Assembly: GCF_021648885.1 (NCBI RefSeq)
Contig: NZ_JAKJHZ010000003.1
Coordinates: forward strand, 310,001 to 374,000
Direction of reading: 5' to 3'
Origin: Nocardioides potassii
Lineage (GTDB): Bacteria; Actinomycetota; Actinomycetes; Propionibacteriales; Nocardioidaceae
DNA: 64,000 bases
Shown: in pieces, positions 10,589-18,577 of the stretch
How positions within the stretch are numbered: position 1 is the first letter of the stretch
Layout of the letters: each line of letters starts with the position of its first letter
Position numbers and translations under genes: made by a program
The notes under the pieces: model-generated
What the model was told of the DNA's origin: nothing
Databases searched by the model: none
Seen by the model: the letters and a program-made list of their open reading frames with translations, nothing else

Positions 10589-10975
10589 TCATCGGCCCCG
10601 AGGGTCGTCGACGTTCACGGTCGGGACGCCGCCGCCGACCCGCGCGATGACGGCGAGCGACGGCTCACCGCTCGGGTTCGACTCGCGGTGGACCGTCCAC
10701 GCCGGCACGTGGACGAAGTCGCCCGCGACCGCGTCGAGGTAGCCCTCGCGGCCCTCGAACTCGAGGCGCAGCACTCCGCGGACGACGTACAGGCTCGACT
10801 CGTTGCGATCGTGGTGGTGCCAGCCCGACACGGCACCGGGCTCGGTCACGACCTGCCCGGCCCACAGCAGCGGCAGCTCGAACGCCAGCGCGCGCTGCAT
10901 CCCGAGGGTCGGGTCGGCCGCCTCCAGGTCGGCGGGCGTGTAGACCCGGACGGGACGGGGCAGCTCGTCGGTCAT
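10589..10975 (-). CDS. Cupin-domain protein
   Basis: The product is 128 residues and a single small cupin barrel. Motif 1 appears as GWHHHDRNESSLYVVRGVLRLEFEG with three adjacent His; motif 2 as GDFVHVPAWTVHRESNPSGEP with the last metal His. The fold binds a metal and could be an enzyme or a sensor; the sequence does not decide. I start at the ATG of MTDELPRPV rather than an upstream in-frame ATG (11080), which would add a low-complexity leader. It is convergent with the tRNA. Confidence 0.82.
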   Translation of the reverse strand: MTDELPRPVRVYTPADLEAADPTLGMQRALAFELPLLWAGQVVTEPGAVSGWHHHDRNESSLYVVRGVLRLEFEGREGYLDAVAGDFVHVPAWTVHRESNPSGEPSLAVIARVGGGVPTVNVDDPRGR

Positions 10976-11104
10976 GCGACGACTCTTGCGCCCCCGGGTT
11001 CGTACATCAAGCGGGCTGCACGAGGGGACCAAGGCCGTGGGGACGACCTCGCCGGGTGCGGGATCAGACTTTGGTAGCACGCTGCCTGAGAAGTTGCTGT
11101 GAGG

Positions 11105-11130
11105 GGAACGGCGCCCGTTCCGTGCGCGTT
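11105..11130 (+). promoter_or_regulatory. ECF-type promoter candidate and palindrome upstream of the Bax1-like gene
   Basis: GGAAC (11105-11109), exactly 18 bases, then GTT (11128-11130) matches the pattern used by SigR/SigH/SigE-type stress sigma factors. A perfect inverted repeat GGAACGG-CGC-CCGTTCC (11105-11121) overlaps it. A housekeeping-like pair TTGAAC (11130) and TAGAGT (11151) with 15-base spacing is an alternative. The start codon is about 105 bases downstream. Confidence 0.4.
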
Positions 11131-11235
11131 TGAACAGGTGTCATCCCGGCTAGAGTGGGGTGGAAAGAACAGGCGCCGTCACCGCGACGGCGTCGCACCT
11201 CCGGAACCTCCGGGGGCGGCCTCCAAGGAGAGACC

Positions 11236-12102
11236 ATGAGAAGCAACAATCCCGTGTTCACGCGTTCCGAGGAGTTCAACCGCGCCTCGTCGAACGCCTA
11301 CGGCAACCAGACCTACGCCGGTGGGGGCCAGACCTACCCCGGCTACGGCGACGCCGGGTCCGACCCGTCCCAGTGGGGCACCGGCACGCCCGGTCAGGTC
11401 GACCAGGGCCGGATGACCGTCGACACGGTCGTCCAGAAGACCGCCATCTCCGTCGCACTGGTGTTCGCGGCTGCGTTCGCCACGTGGTGGTGGATCGGCG
11501 ACGTCGTCGAGAACAACTTCCTCAACGAGGACGCCCTCGGCCGCGCCTACATGCTGACGATGCTCGGCGCCGGCGGCGCGTTCATCCTGTCGCTGGTCAA
11601 CTCGTTCAAGCGGGTCATCAGCCCCGCCCTGGTGATGATCTTCGCCCTCGCCGAGGGTGTCGCGCTGGGTGCGCTGAGCAAGGTGTTCGAGGCCCAGTTC
11701 CCCGGCATCGTGACCAGTGCCGTCCTCGGCACGTTCGCCGCCTTCGCGGGCACGCTCGCCGCCTACAAGTTCCTCAACATCAAGGTCGGCGACAAGTTCC
11801 GGCGCGGTGTGGTCGCCGCGATGTTCGGGATGGTCGGCCTCGGCCTGCTGTCCCTCGTGCTCAGCCTCTTCGGCATCCAGTCGCCGCTCTACGGCGACGG
11901 CCCGATCGGCTTCGTCTTCGCGGCCGCCGGCCTGGTGCTGGGCATCTTCATGCTGATCCTCGACTTCGACTACGTCGAGCAGGGCGTCGCCGCCGGTCTC
12001 CCCGAGCGCGAGTCCTGGCGTGCGGCCTTCGGCCTCACCGTCAGCCTGGTCTGGATCTACACCAACCTGCTCCGCATCCTCGCGATCCTGCGAGGCGACT
12101 GA
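11236..12102 (+). CDS. Bax inhibitor-1/YccA-family membrane protein
   Basis: The product is 288 residues. A Gly/Tyr/Gln-rich cytoplasmic head (about 1-70) precedes seven hydrophobic segments, the layout of the actinobacterial Bax1-I (former DUF4870/YccA-like) family. Conserved acidic residues near the end (LILDFDYVEQGVAAGLPERESW) match the pore-lining Asp pair of BI-1 proteins that conduct calcium in a pH-dependent way. AAGGAG (11225-11230) is 5 bases from the ATG. The upstream region carries a stress-type promoter candidate. Function in bacteria is poorly defined. Confidence 0.88.
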   Translation: MRSNNPVFTRSEEFNRASSNAYGNQTYAGGGQTYPGYGDAGSDPSQWGTGTPGQVDQGRMTVDTVVQKTAISVALVFAAAFATWWWIGDVVENNFLNEDALGRAYMLTMLGAGGAFILSLVNSFKRVISPALVMIFALAEGVALGALSKVFEAQFPGIVTSAVLGTFAAFAGTLAAYKFLNIKVGDKFRRGVVAAMFGMVGLGLLSLVLSLFGIQSPLYGDGPIGFVFAAAGLVLGIFMLILDFDYVEQGVAAGLPERESWRAAFGLTVSLVWIYTNLLRILAILRGD

Positions 12103-12131
12103 TCACACGCTGATCAGCACCCGCTGAGCTC

Positions 12132-12175
12132 CGCCGGCCCGCTCGAGCACGCCTCGGGCGGGCCGGCGTCATTTC
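12132..12175 (+). terminator. Terminator after the Bax1-like gene
   Basis: CGCCGGCCCGC (12132-12142) pairs perfectly with GCGGGCCGGCG (12158-12168), with a further CGAG/CTCG pairing inside. It is followed by GTCATTT. It lies 30 bases after the stop. Confidence 0.75.
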
Positions 12176-12188
12176 GTGCTGGTCTCGG

Positions 12189-12236
12189 CGGTGGTCCACC
12201 CACATTCCGTGCCCGCGAAATGTGGCTCAGCCACCG
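12189..12236. repeat. Dispersed palindromic repeat family A, copy 1
   Basis: A 48-base element with outer arms CGGTGG/CCACCG, inner arms CCACATT/AATGTGG and a variable 10-base centre. The right half also folds alone as GTGGCT-C-AGCCAC and the left as GGTGG-T-CCACC. It is 82 bases from copy 2 in the same convergent gap and related to copy 3 near 42.65 kb. Confidence 0.85.
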
Positions 12237-12270
12237 CTCAGGAGTGGTGTACGGCGTGTCGTTCCGTGGG

Positions 12271-12318
12271 CGGTGGTCCACCCACATTCCATGCGTTCCG
12301 AATGTGGCTCAGCCACCG
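12271..12318. repeat. Dispersed palindromic repeat family A, copy 2
   Basis: The arms are base-for-base those of copy 1 (first 20 and last 18 bases identical), but the central ~10 bases differ. Inner arms CCACATTC (12282-12289) and GAATGTGG (12300-12307) pair perfectly. Its right arm contains the stop codon and last codons of the SGNH hydrolase gene (stop 12309-12311). Confidence 0.85.
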
Positions 12319-13349
12319 CTCGGGGGAGCCGGAGTAGTCGCCTCGTGCTCCTCGTGCTCGCCGGGGGACTCGGCGTCGGTGGCGGGGCGGCGGCGGCGGT
12401 GGCGCAGCTCGACCCAGCGCCCGCGCAGGCCGCGCTGGTTGCCGCCGACCTCCGTGCCGTCGACCTCGGTGCCGGGTGTACGCGCTGCGCGCACCGCGGC
12501 GGCCGCGACCGGGAGGATGCCCTCGCGGCGGCGCGGCTCGGGCAGGGCCTCGTCCTCGGGAAGCAGGTCGAGGGCGGCCAGGCACGACGGGATCAGCACC
12601 GACGCCAGCTGGCGGTACCCCTCGGCCGACGGGTGGAACCGGTCCGGCCCGAAGAGCACCGCCGGGGCGGCGTCGAACTCGGGGCCGAGGATGTCGCCCA
12701 GCGACACCGACCGGCCGCCGTTCTCGACGACGGTGATCGTCTGTGCGGCGGCGAGGCGCCGCGACCAGCTGCGGGCCACCTGCTTCAACGGCGGCGGGAT
12801 CGGCCGGATCGTGCCGAGGTCCGGGCACGTGCCGACGACCACGGCGATGCCTGCCTCGCGCAGGCGTCGTACGCCCTCGGCGAGGTGGCGCACCGACGCG
12901 GACGGCAGCACGGAGTGGGTGACGTCGTTGGCCCCGATCAGTACGACGGCGAGGTCGGGGTGGGTGCCGATGGCGGCGTCGGCCTGGTCGGCCAGCGCGC
13001 TCGACTGGGCACCGACCTTGGCGAAGGAGCGCAGGTGGACGCGGCGGTCGGCCTGCGCGGCCACGCCGGTCGCGAGGTGCGCGCCCGTGGTGTCCTCGAC
13101 CCGCTCGACGCCGTAGCCGGCGGCGCTGGAGTCGCCGAGCAGGGCGATCCGGATGGCGGGCCCGGGCCGGCCGCGGCCGTACCAGCCGGTGGAGTCGAGC
13201 GCGGCGTCGGTCGCGTTGCCGATGAGGCGCCGCGCGAGCTTGGCCTCCAGCACCAGGACGCCGTACAGGCCCCCGCCGAGCACGGACAGCCCACCGCCGC
13301 CCAGCGCTGCTGCCGACGCCAGCTTCCGTGCTGCTCCGGTTGCCCCCAC
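12309..13349 (-). CDS. SGNH/GDSL-family hydrolase
   Basis: The product is 346 residues from a GTG start. An N-terminal hydrophobic stretch (about 10-35) could be a signal anchor. Block I is IALLGDSSAAGYG with the nucleophile Ser, block III is LIGANDVTH, and block V DRFHPSAEGY supplies Asp and His. SGNH enzymes cleave esters of lipids, sugars or cell-wall acyl groups; the substrate is unknown. The C-terminal ~70 residues are charged and low-complexity, and the final codons lie inside a palindromic repeat. It is divergent from cbs with only 40 bases between the start codons. Confidence 0.88.
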   Translation of the reverse strand: MGATGAARKLASAAALGGGGLSVLGGGLYGVLVLEAKLARRLIGNATDAALDSTGWYGRGRPGPAIRIALLGDSSAAGYGVERVEDTTGAHLATGVAAQADRRVHLRSFAKVGAQSSALADQADAAIGTHPDLAVVLIGANDVTHSVLPSASVRHLAEGVRRLREAGIAVVVGTCPDLGTIRPIPPPLKQVARSWSRRLAAAQTITVVENGGRSVSLGDILGPEFDAAPAVLFGPDRFHPSAEGYRQLASVLIPSCLAALDLLPEDEALPEPRRREGILPVAAAAVRAARTPGTEVDGTEVGGNQRGLRGRWVELRHRRRRPATDAESPGEHEEHEATTPAPPSGG

Positions 13350-13377
13350 GATTCAATGTTACGGAACGGTAGGTCGT

Positions 13378-13383
13378 TAGATT
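13378..13383 (+). promoter_or_regulatory. -10 element for a leaderless cbs transcript
   Basis: TAGATT lies 6 bases before the GTG at 13390, and no Shine-Dalgarno sequence is present. Transcription would start at or next to the start codon. Confidence 0.5.
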
Positions 13384-13389
13384 GGCCGG

Positions 13390-14784
13390 GTGCAGTACGC
13401 GAACTCCGTCCTCGACCTGATCGGCAACACCCCGCTCGTCCGGCTCGGCCGGACGCTCGACCTGGAGGGTGGCCCCGACGCCGGCCCCCTGGTCCTTGCG
13501 AAGGTGGAGTACCTCAACCCCGGCGGGTCCGTGAAGGACCGCATCGCCACGCGCATGATCGAGGCGGCGGAGGCGTCCGGCGAGCTCCAGCCCGGCGGCA
13601 CGATCGTCGAGCCGACGTCCGGCAACACCGGTGTCGGGCTGGCGATGGTGGCCCAGCAGAAGGGCTACAAGTGCATCTTCGTGTGCCCCGACAAGGTGAG
13701 CGTGGACAAGCGCAACGTCCTGAAGGCCTACGGCGCCGAGGTCGTGGTGTGCCCGACCGCGGTCGCGCCCGAGCACCCGGACTCCTACTACAACGTCAGC
13801 GACCGGCTCGCCTCCGAGCCGGGCGCGTGGAAGCCCAACCAGTACGCCAACCAGCACAACCCGCGCTCGCACTACGAGACCACCGGCCCGGAGATCTGGG
13901 AGCAGACGGAGGGCAAGATCACGCACTTCGTGTGCGGCATGGGCACCGGCGGCACGATCAGCGGCGTCGGGCGCTACCTCAAGGAGCAGAACCCCGACGT
14001 CCAGGTCATCGGCGCCGACCCGGCCGGCTCGGTCTACTCCGGCGGCACCGGCCGCCCCTACCTCGTCGAGGGCGTCGGTGAGGACTTCTGGCCCGACACC
14101 TACGACCGCACCGTCGCCGACCGCGTCATCGAGGTCTCCGACGCCGACTCGTTCGCCTTCACCCGGCGTCTCGCCCGCGAGGAGGCGCTGCTCGTCGGCG
14201 GCTCGTGCGGCATGGCGGCGTGGGCGGCGCGGCAGGTCGCCCAGGAGCTCGCGGCCGAGGGCCGCACCGACGCCGTCGTCGTGGTCCTGCTGCCCGACTC
14301 AGGCCGCGGCTACCTGACCAAGATCTTCAACGACGAGTGGCTCGCCCAGTACGGCTTCGCCTCGGGCGCCGACGCCGACCACCGCACCGTCGGCGAGGTG
14401 CTGCGCGGCAAGTCCGGCCGGCTGCCCGACCTCGTGCACACCCACCCCGGCGAGACGATCGCCGAGGCCGTCCACATCCTCCAGGAGTACGGCGTCAGCC
14501 AGATGCCCGTCGTCCGCGCGGAGCCGCCGATCGTGGCCGCCGAGGTCGCGGGGTCGGTGTCCGAGCGCACCATCCTCGACGCGCTGTTCACCGGCGCCGC
14601 CAAGCTGACCGACCGCGTCGAGGACCACATGTCCCAGCCGCTGCCGACGATCGGCTCGACGGAGGCCGCGACCGACGCCGTCAGCCTCCTCGGCACGGCC
14701 GACGCCGTGCTGGTGCACGAGGACGGCAAGCCCATCGGCGTCCTCACCCGCCAGGACCTCCTCACCTTCGTGGCCGCCCCGTGA
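13390..14784 (+). CDS. cbs: Cystathionine beta-synthase
   Basis: The product is 464 residues, the same length I recall for mycobacterial Cbs (Rv1077). It condenses serine (or O-acetylserine) with homocysteine. The PLP lysine lies in NPGGSVKDRIA, the phosphate loop in TSGNTGVGLA, and GTGGTISGVGRYLKE follows. A tandem CBS (Bateman) regulatory pair fills about 335-460 (ETIAEAVHILQEYGVSQMPVV and DAVLVHEDGKPIGVLTRQDLL). The GTG start follows a -10-like TAGATT by 6 bases. The stop overlaps the next gene by 4 bases. With metB at 37 kb it could support transsulfuration in both directions. Confidence 0.95.
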   Translation: MQYANSVLDLIGNTPLVRLGRTLDLEGGPDAGPLVLAKVEYLNPGGSVKDRIATRMIEAAEASGELQPGGTIVEPTSGNTGVGLAMVAQQKGYKCIFVCPDKVSVDKRNVLKAYGAEVVVCPTAVAPEHPDSYYNVSDRLASEPGAWKPNQYANQHNPRSHYETTGPEIWEQTEGKITHFVCGMGTGGTISGVGRYLKEQNPDVQVIGADPAGSVYSGGTGRPYLVEGVGEDFWPDTYDRTVADRVIEVSDADSFAFTRRLAREEALLVGGSCGMAAWAARQVAQELAAEGRTDAVVVVLLPDSGRGYLTKIFNDEWLAQYGFASGADADHRTVGEVLRGKSGRLPDLVHTHPGETIAEAVHILQEYGVSQMPVVRAEPPIVAAEVAGSVSERTILDALFTGAAKLTDRVEDHMSQPLPTIGSTEAATDAVSLLGTADAVLVHEDGKPIGVLTRQDLLTFVAAP

Positions 14785-15209
14785 GCGCCGTGCGCCTGCG
14801 CGTCGCGGCGCTCGCACTGCTCTGCGCCGGCATCCTCGCGGGCTGCGGTGGTGGTGGCGACGACATCGACACCGGCACGGACCCGGTCGAGGTCGAGGTC
14901 GGCAAGGCCTTCAGCTGGAACGGCTTCGCCGTCGAGGACGGGTGGGAGCTCAACCCCATCGAGCGGTCCGCCGGCGGTGACGAGGTGACCACGCCGGAGG
15001 TGAAGGGCACCATCAAGAACACCCTCGAGGAGGAGCGCGCCGCGATCTTCCAGATGGTGTTCTCCTCCGACGGCGACCCCGTCGCGACGCTCAACTGCTC
15101 GGCGGCGAAGATGATCGAGGGCCAGTCGCAGGAGTTCCTCTGCCCGGGCCTCAACACCACCATGCCCGAGGACTACGACGCCGTCGTGGTGCAGGAGTAC
15201 ACCCGCTGA
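14781..15209 (+). CDS. Small lipoprotein of unknown function
   Basis: The product is 142 residues. The GTG start overlaps the cbs stop (GTGA). The signal ends in a lipobox LAGC with Cys 22, followed by a Gly-rich tether. The mature part (FSWNGFAVEDGWELNPIERSAGGDEVTTPEVKGTIKN) reads like a beta-sandwich of the kind seen in FxLYD or DUF4352-type extracellular proteins: a short conserved VKGTIKN, then Cys residues at LNCSAAK and LCPGLN that could pair. The partner and role are unknown. Confidence 0.8.
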   Translation: MSAVRLRVAALALLCAGILAGCGGGGDDIDTGTDPVEVEVGKAFSWNGFAVEDGWELNPIERSAGGDEVTTPEVKGTIKNTLEEERAAIFQMVFSSDGDPVATLNCSAAKMIEGQSQEFLCPGLNTTMPEDYDAVVVQEYTR

Positions 15210-15210
15210 C

Positions 15211-15990
15211 GTGGCGGACCTGACGCTCGAGGTCGTCCTCTTCCTGGTCCTGGCTGCGCTGGTCGCGGGCTTCGTCGACGCGGTGGTCGGCGGCGGTGGG
15301 CTGGTGCAGCTGCCGGCGCTGCTCGTGGGCCTGCCGGGCGCGTCGGTGGTGCAGATCGCCGCCACCAACAAGCTCGCGTCCTTCTGCGGCACCTCCATCA
15401 GTGCGACGACGTACGTCCGGCGCATCCGCCCCGACCCGCGGACGTTCCTGCCGCTGATGGCCGCCGCCTTCGCCGGGTCGACCGGTGGCGCGCTCGTCGC
15501 CTCCCTGCTGCCGCGCAGCGCCTTCGACCCGATCATCCTCGTCGTGCTCGTGCTGGTGGGCGGCTACGTGTGGTTCAAGCCGAGCGTCGGCGAGCTGACC
15601 AGCCTGCGCTTCCGCGGCGGCCGGCACCTCACCGCCGTACTGACGACGGGGCTGACGATCGGCTTCTACGACGGCGCGATCGGTCCCGGCACCGGGTCGT
15701 TCCTCGTGTTCGCGCTCGTCGGGCTGCTCGGCTACAACTTCCTCGAGGCCTCCGCCAAGGCCAAGCTCGCCAACTGGGCGACCAACCTCGCCGCCCTCGT
15801 GGTCTTCGTGCCGCAGGGCGCGGTCATCTGGCAGCTCGCCCTGCCGATGGCGGCGGCCAACATCGTCGGCGGCTACCTCGGCGCGCGCCTGGCGATGGCG
15901 CGGGGCTCGCGCTTCGTGCGGGCGTTCTTCCTCGTCGTGGTGTCGGGCTTCGTCGTCCGGCTCGGCGGAGACGTCCTCGGCTGGTGGTGA
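15211..15990 (+). CDS. TauE/SafE-family anion exporter
   Basis: The product is 259 residues from a GTG directly after the lipoprotein stop. It is almost wholly hydrophobic. The repeated motif of the family is present: GFVDAVVGGGGLVQLPALL in the first half and GFYDGAIGPGTGSFLVFALV in the second. TauE/SafE proteins export sulfite, sulfoacetate or related organic anions; its place right after cbs makes a sulfur substrate a reasonable guess, but that is context only. Confidence 0.9.
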   Translation: MADLTLEVVLFLVLAALVAGFVDAVVGGGGLVQLPALLVGLPGASVVQIAATNKLASFCGTSISATTYVRRIRPDPRTFLPLMAAAFAGSTGGALVASLLPRSAFDPIILVVLVLVGGYVWFKPSVGELTSLRFRGGRHLTAVLTTGLTIGFYDGAIGPGTGSFLVFALVGLLGYNFLEASAKAKLANWATNLAALVVFVPQGAVIWQLALPMAAANIVGGYLGARLAMARGSRFVRAFFLVVVSGFVVRLGGDVLGWW

Positions 15991-16006
15991 CCGGTACCCT
16001 CCCCAC

Positions 16007-17071
16007 GTGGGAGCGGTCTCGTCGGTCGATGCGTTCCAGCGCCGTCATCCCGTCGTCGGCTTCCCGCTGGCGGTCGTCTACAAGTACTTCGACGACCAGG
16101 GGCCCTACCTCGCCTCGGCGCTGACCTACTACGCCTTCGTCTCGATCTTCCCGCTGATGCTGCTCGGCAGCTCGATCCTCGGCATCATCCTGCGCGGCGA
16201 GCCCAACTGGCAGCAGTCGATCCTCGACTCCGCCCTGGCCCAGTTCCCGATCATCGGCGACGAGCTGGGCCGGCCCAACGGCCTGTCGGGCTCGTTCACG
16301 GGTGTCGCGGTCGGCGCCCTCGCCGCGCTCTACGGCGCGATGGGTCTCGGCCAGGCCCTCCAGAACACCCAGCACGTCGCCTGGTCGGTGCCCCGCAACA
16401 GCCGGCCCAACCCGTTCTACGCCCGCCTCAAGACGCTCGTCCTCCTCGTCACCGCGGGGTTCTCGCTGCTCGTGGTCTCGGTGGTGTCGACGATCGCCAG
16501 CACCACCGACGTCTTCACCGAGGTGCTCGGCCCCGGCCGCCAGTACTTCCTGCCGGTGCTGACCATCCTGGTGGTCGGGACGTTCCTGACGCTCCTGTTC
16601 CGCTACGCCGCCACCGGGCAGCACTCGTTCCGCCGCGCAGCGCCGGGCGGTTACTCGCTGGCGGTGATGTGGCAGCTGCTGCAGATCGCGGGAGCGGCCT
16701 ACGTCAACAACGTCCTGGTCGACACCTCGTCGATGACCAAGACGTTCGGGCTCGTCCTCGGCCTCATCGGCTTCCTCTGGATCGGCGCGGTCATGGCCGT
16801 CCTGGCGATGGAGATCAACGTCGTCGCCGCACGCCGGCTCTGGCCGCGCGCCCTGCTGACGCCGTTCACCGACAACGTGCAGCTCACCGACGCGGACCGG
16901 GAGGCCTACGCGCTCTACGCCCGGATGCAGCGGCACAAGGGGTTCGAGAAGGTGCAGGTCGTCTGGGAGCCGGGCCCGGCCGAGCGCACGCGGTCCGACG
17001 ACGGGACATCGGACGGAACGGCTGAGCGGGCCGCGGCGTCCGACGGCCATGGACGACCTGACCCGCGGTGA
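16007..17071 (+). CDS. YihY/BrkB-family membrane protein
   Basis: The product is 354 residues. Family signatures are DDQGPYLASALTYYAFVSIFP near the N-terminus, the middle segment GVAVGALAALYGAMGLGQAL, and LGLIGFLWIGAVMAVLAMEIN. About six membrane segments are followed by a charged cytoplasmic tail of ~70 residues. The family (often mislabelled ribonuclease BN) has no settled function. TACCCT lies 6 bases before the GTG, so the mRNA may be leaderless. Its last 23 bases overlap the next gene in another frame. Confidence 0.9.
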   Translation: MGAVSSVDAFQRRHPVVGFPLAVVYKYFDDQGPYLASALTYYAFVSIFPLMLLGSSILGIILRGEPNWQQSILDSALAQFPIIGDELGRPNGLSGSFTGVAVGALAALYGAMGLGQALQNTQHVAWSVPRNSRPNPFYARLKTLVLLVTAGFSLLVVSVVSTIASTTDVFTEVLGPGRQYFLPVLTILVVGTFLTLLFRYAATGQHSFRRAAPGGYSLAVMWQLLQIAGAAYVNNVLVDTSSMTKTFGLVLGLIGFLWIGAVMAVLAMEINVVAARRLWPRALLTPFTDNVQLTDADREAYALYARMQRHKGFEKVQVVWEPGPAERTRSDDGTSDGTAERAAASDGHGRPDPR

Positions 17072-17531
17072 CCTGAAGACCCTCGCACGGGTGCTTCCGG
17101 CGGGGTTGGCGATCGCACTCGTCGTCGCCTTCTTCCTCCTTGCGCCCGGACCGGTCGGAGCGCGTGCCCATGGGGCGGCAGTCGACCGCTGGGCCGAGCA
17201 CGAGCCGACTGCGTACTCCTTCGACACGTCGTACTGCTCAGGCATGTGTGCCGAGTGCACGACGCACGTCACGGTGCGGGACGGTGAGGTCGTCGGCACC
17301 ACCCGAAGTCGGGGCTGCGGTCCGTCCCGCGACGCCGGCCCGACGATCGACGACATGCTCGACCTCGCCGACCAGATGCGGCCGCGGCTCTTCGGCGCTC
17401 ACGTGACGATCACCTACGACGGCTACTGGGGCTTCCCGGCCTCCATCACCGAGACGTGCGGCGAGGGCTACTCCGACTGCGGCAGCGGCTGGTCGGTCCG
17501 CAACTTCGAGGTCGTCGAGGACCTCAGCTGA
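17049..17531 (+). CDS. DUF6174-like exported protein
   Basis: The product is 160 residues. One hydrophobic segment (about 17-36) serves as a signal or anchor. The outer domain has YSFDTSYCSGMCAECTTHVTV and VRDGEVVGTT, typical of DUF6174, which resembles a cystatin-like fold. Six or so Cys residues (CSGMCAEC, GCGP, ETCGEGYSDCG) could form disulfides. The ATG lies inside the yihY coding end, so translation is probably coupled. The 3' end overlaps the convergent YchJ gene by 8 bases. Confidence 0.75.
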   Translation: MDDLTRGDLKTLARVLPAGLAIALVVAFFLLAPGPVGARAHGAAVDRWAEHEPTAYSFDTSYCSGMCAECTTHVTVRDGEVVGTTRSRGCGPSRDAGPTIDDMLDLADQMRPRLFGAHVTITYDGYWGFPASITETCGEGYSDCGSGWSVRNFEVVEDLS

Positions 17532-17874
17532 CGTCGCCGTCCACGTAGAACCATCGCCCTGCCCGCTGCTCGAAGCGGCTGACCTCGTGCATCTCGCCGC
17601 CCTCCCAGGAGGCGACGAACTCGACCGTGTCGCCCTCGGCCCGCACGACCCGCAGACCGGTCCAGCGCGTCGACGGGTCCGGTCGTAGGTCGTCGGGCCG
17701 GGTGCGCGGGTGCCACGTGCGGAACAGGTGGTCGGCGTCGCCGCGGACGAAGGCGGTGTAGCGCGAGCGCATCAGCTGTTCGGGCGTGCTCGCCTGCTCG
17801 CGGTTGGCCAGCAGTGGCCCGCAGCAGTCGTCGTACGCCGCTCCGGTGCCGCAGGGGCAGGCTGGCCGGTCCAT
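17524..17874 (-). CDS. YchJ-family (UPF0225) protein with SEC-C motif
   Basis: The product is 116 residues. It opens with the zinc-binding SEC-C motif CPCGTGAAYDDCC, followed by the YchJ domain (QASTPEQLMRSRYTAFVRGDADHLFRTWHP), an NTF2-like fold. The biochemical role is unknown. It is convergent with the DUF6174-like gene and divergent from the RG-rich gene. Confidence 0.9.
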   Translation of the reverse strand: MDRPACPCGTGAAYDDCCGPLLANREQASTPEQLMRSRYTAFVRGDADHLFRTWHPRTRPDDLRPDPSTRWTGLRVVRAEGDTVEFVASWEGGEMHEVSRFEQRAGRWFYVDGDVS

Positions 17875-17900
17875 GCGCTGAGAGTAGGGGAACCAGCGTG

Positions 17901-17950
17901 TTGGTCTGCTTGTGCAACGGTGTAATCATGTAAGTACTGCAAAAAGGAGG
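17901..17950 (+). promoter_or_regulatory. Strong promoter and Shine-Dalgarno of the RG-rich gene
   Basis: TTGGTC (17901-17906) and TAATCA (17923-17928) are spaced by 16 bases in an unusually AT-rich stretch. TGTAA occurs twice with an 8-base period (17921 and 17929). AAAGGAGG (17943-17950) is a near-perfect ribosome-binding site 7 bases from the first ATG. Confidence 0.5.
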
Positions 17951-17957
17951 CAGACAC

Positions 17958-18575
17958 ATGATGACCCGAGACGAGTACGACGAGAGCCGCGGACGCGGTG
18001 AGGGACGAGGCCGCGGACGACGCGGCCAACGGGGCGAGCGGGGGGAGCGGGGCCGACGTGGCGGTTGGCAGGTCGCCGACCTGCCGCCCGCGGACGACGC
18101 CGCCGACTGGTTCCGCGGACGCCTGCCCGACGGCTGGTTCAGCGAGATCGACGTGCGGATCGACCGCGAGGAGATCACGGTGATCGGCACCCTGAGCGAG
18201 GAGCAGTCCGAGGGCGCCAACGGCGCCGCGGCGGAGGGCCGCATCTCGCGGTTCCGGTCCGAGACCAAGGCCGAGCGCATCGAGATCGCGCTCGAGGCCC
18301 AGGCGCGCTACCAGCGCAAGGTGTCGTGGGGGGTGTGGCTCGGTGGGACCGAGGCGCTCTTCACCCACGTCGCGGCCCCGGTGATGACCCGGCTGCGCCA
18401 GCCCGAGCGGCAGGTGCTCGACACCCTCGTCGACGCCGGCGTCGCCCGCTCCCGCTCCGACGCGCTCGCCTGGTCGGTGCGGCTGGTCGGCGAGCACGCC
18501 GACGAGTGGCTGGGCCGGCTCCGCGAGGCGATGGCCGAGGTCGACAAGCTGCGTGGCGAGGGCCCTGCCCTCTGA
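17958..18575 (+). CDS. RG-rich protein of unknown function
   Basis: The product is 205 residues. The first ~37 residues are a run of Arg, Gly and Glu repeats (ESRGRGEGRGRGRRGQRGER), like the disordered nucleic-acid-binding tails of RGG proteins. After that comes a compact domain: WFRGRLPDGWFSEIDVRIDREEITVIGTL, then a basic helix with RISRFRSETKAERIEIALEAQARYQRKVSWGV, then two helices about RSRSDALAWSVRLVGEHADEWL. I do not recognise a named family. The very strong ribosome site and promoter suggest high expression. A nested hairpin follows the stop. RNA or DNA binding is inference from the tail only. Confidence 0.75.
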   Translation: MMTRDEYDESRGRGEGRGRGRRGQRGERGERGRRGGWQVADLPPADDAADWFRGRLPDGWFSEIDVRIDREEITVIGTLSEEQSEGANGAAAEGRISRFRSETKAERIEIALEAQARYQRKVSWGVWLGGTEALFTHVAAPVMTRLRQPERQVLDTLVDAGVARSRSDALAWSVRLVGEHADEWLGRLREAMAEVDKLRGEGPAL

Positions 18576-18577
18576 CG

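Noticed and set aside
11025-11036. GGGACCAAGGCC, half of a DevR-type box, upstream of the Bax1-like gene
   Set aside because: The second half-site is not completed (no CCC), so I do not count it as a site.
13350-13389. Separate promoters with long leaders for the SGNH gene and cbs
   Set aside because: Only 40 bases separate the two start codons; a leaderless start for cbs is simpler. The SGNH promoter could not be placed.
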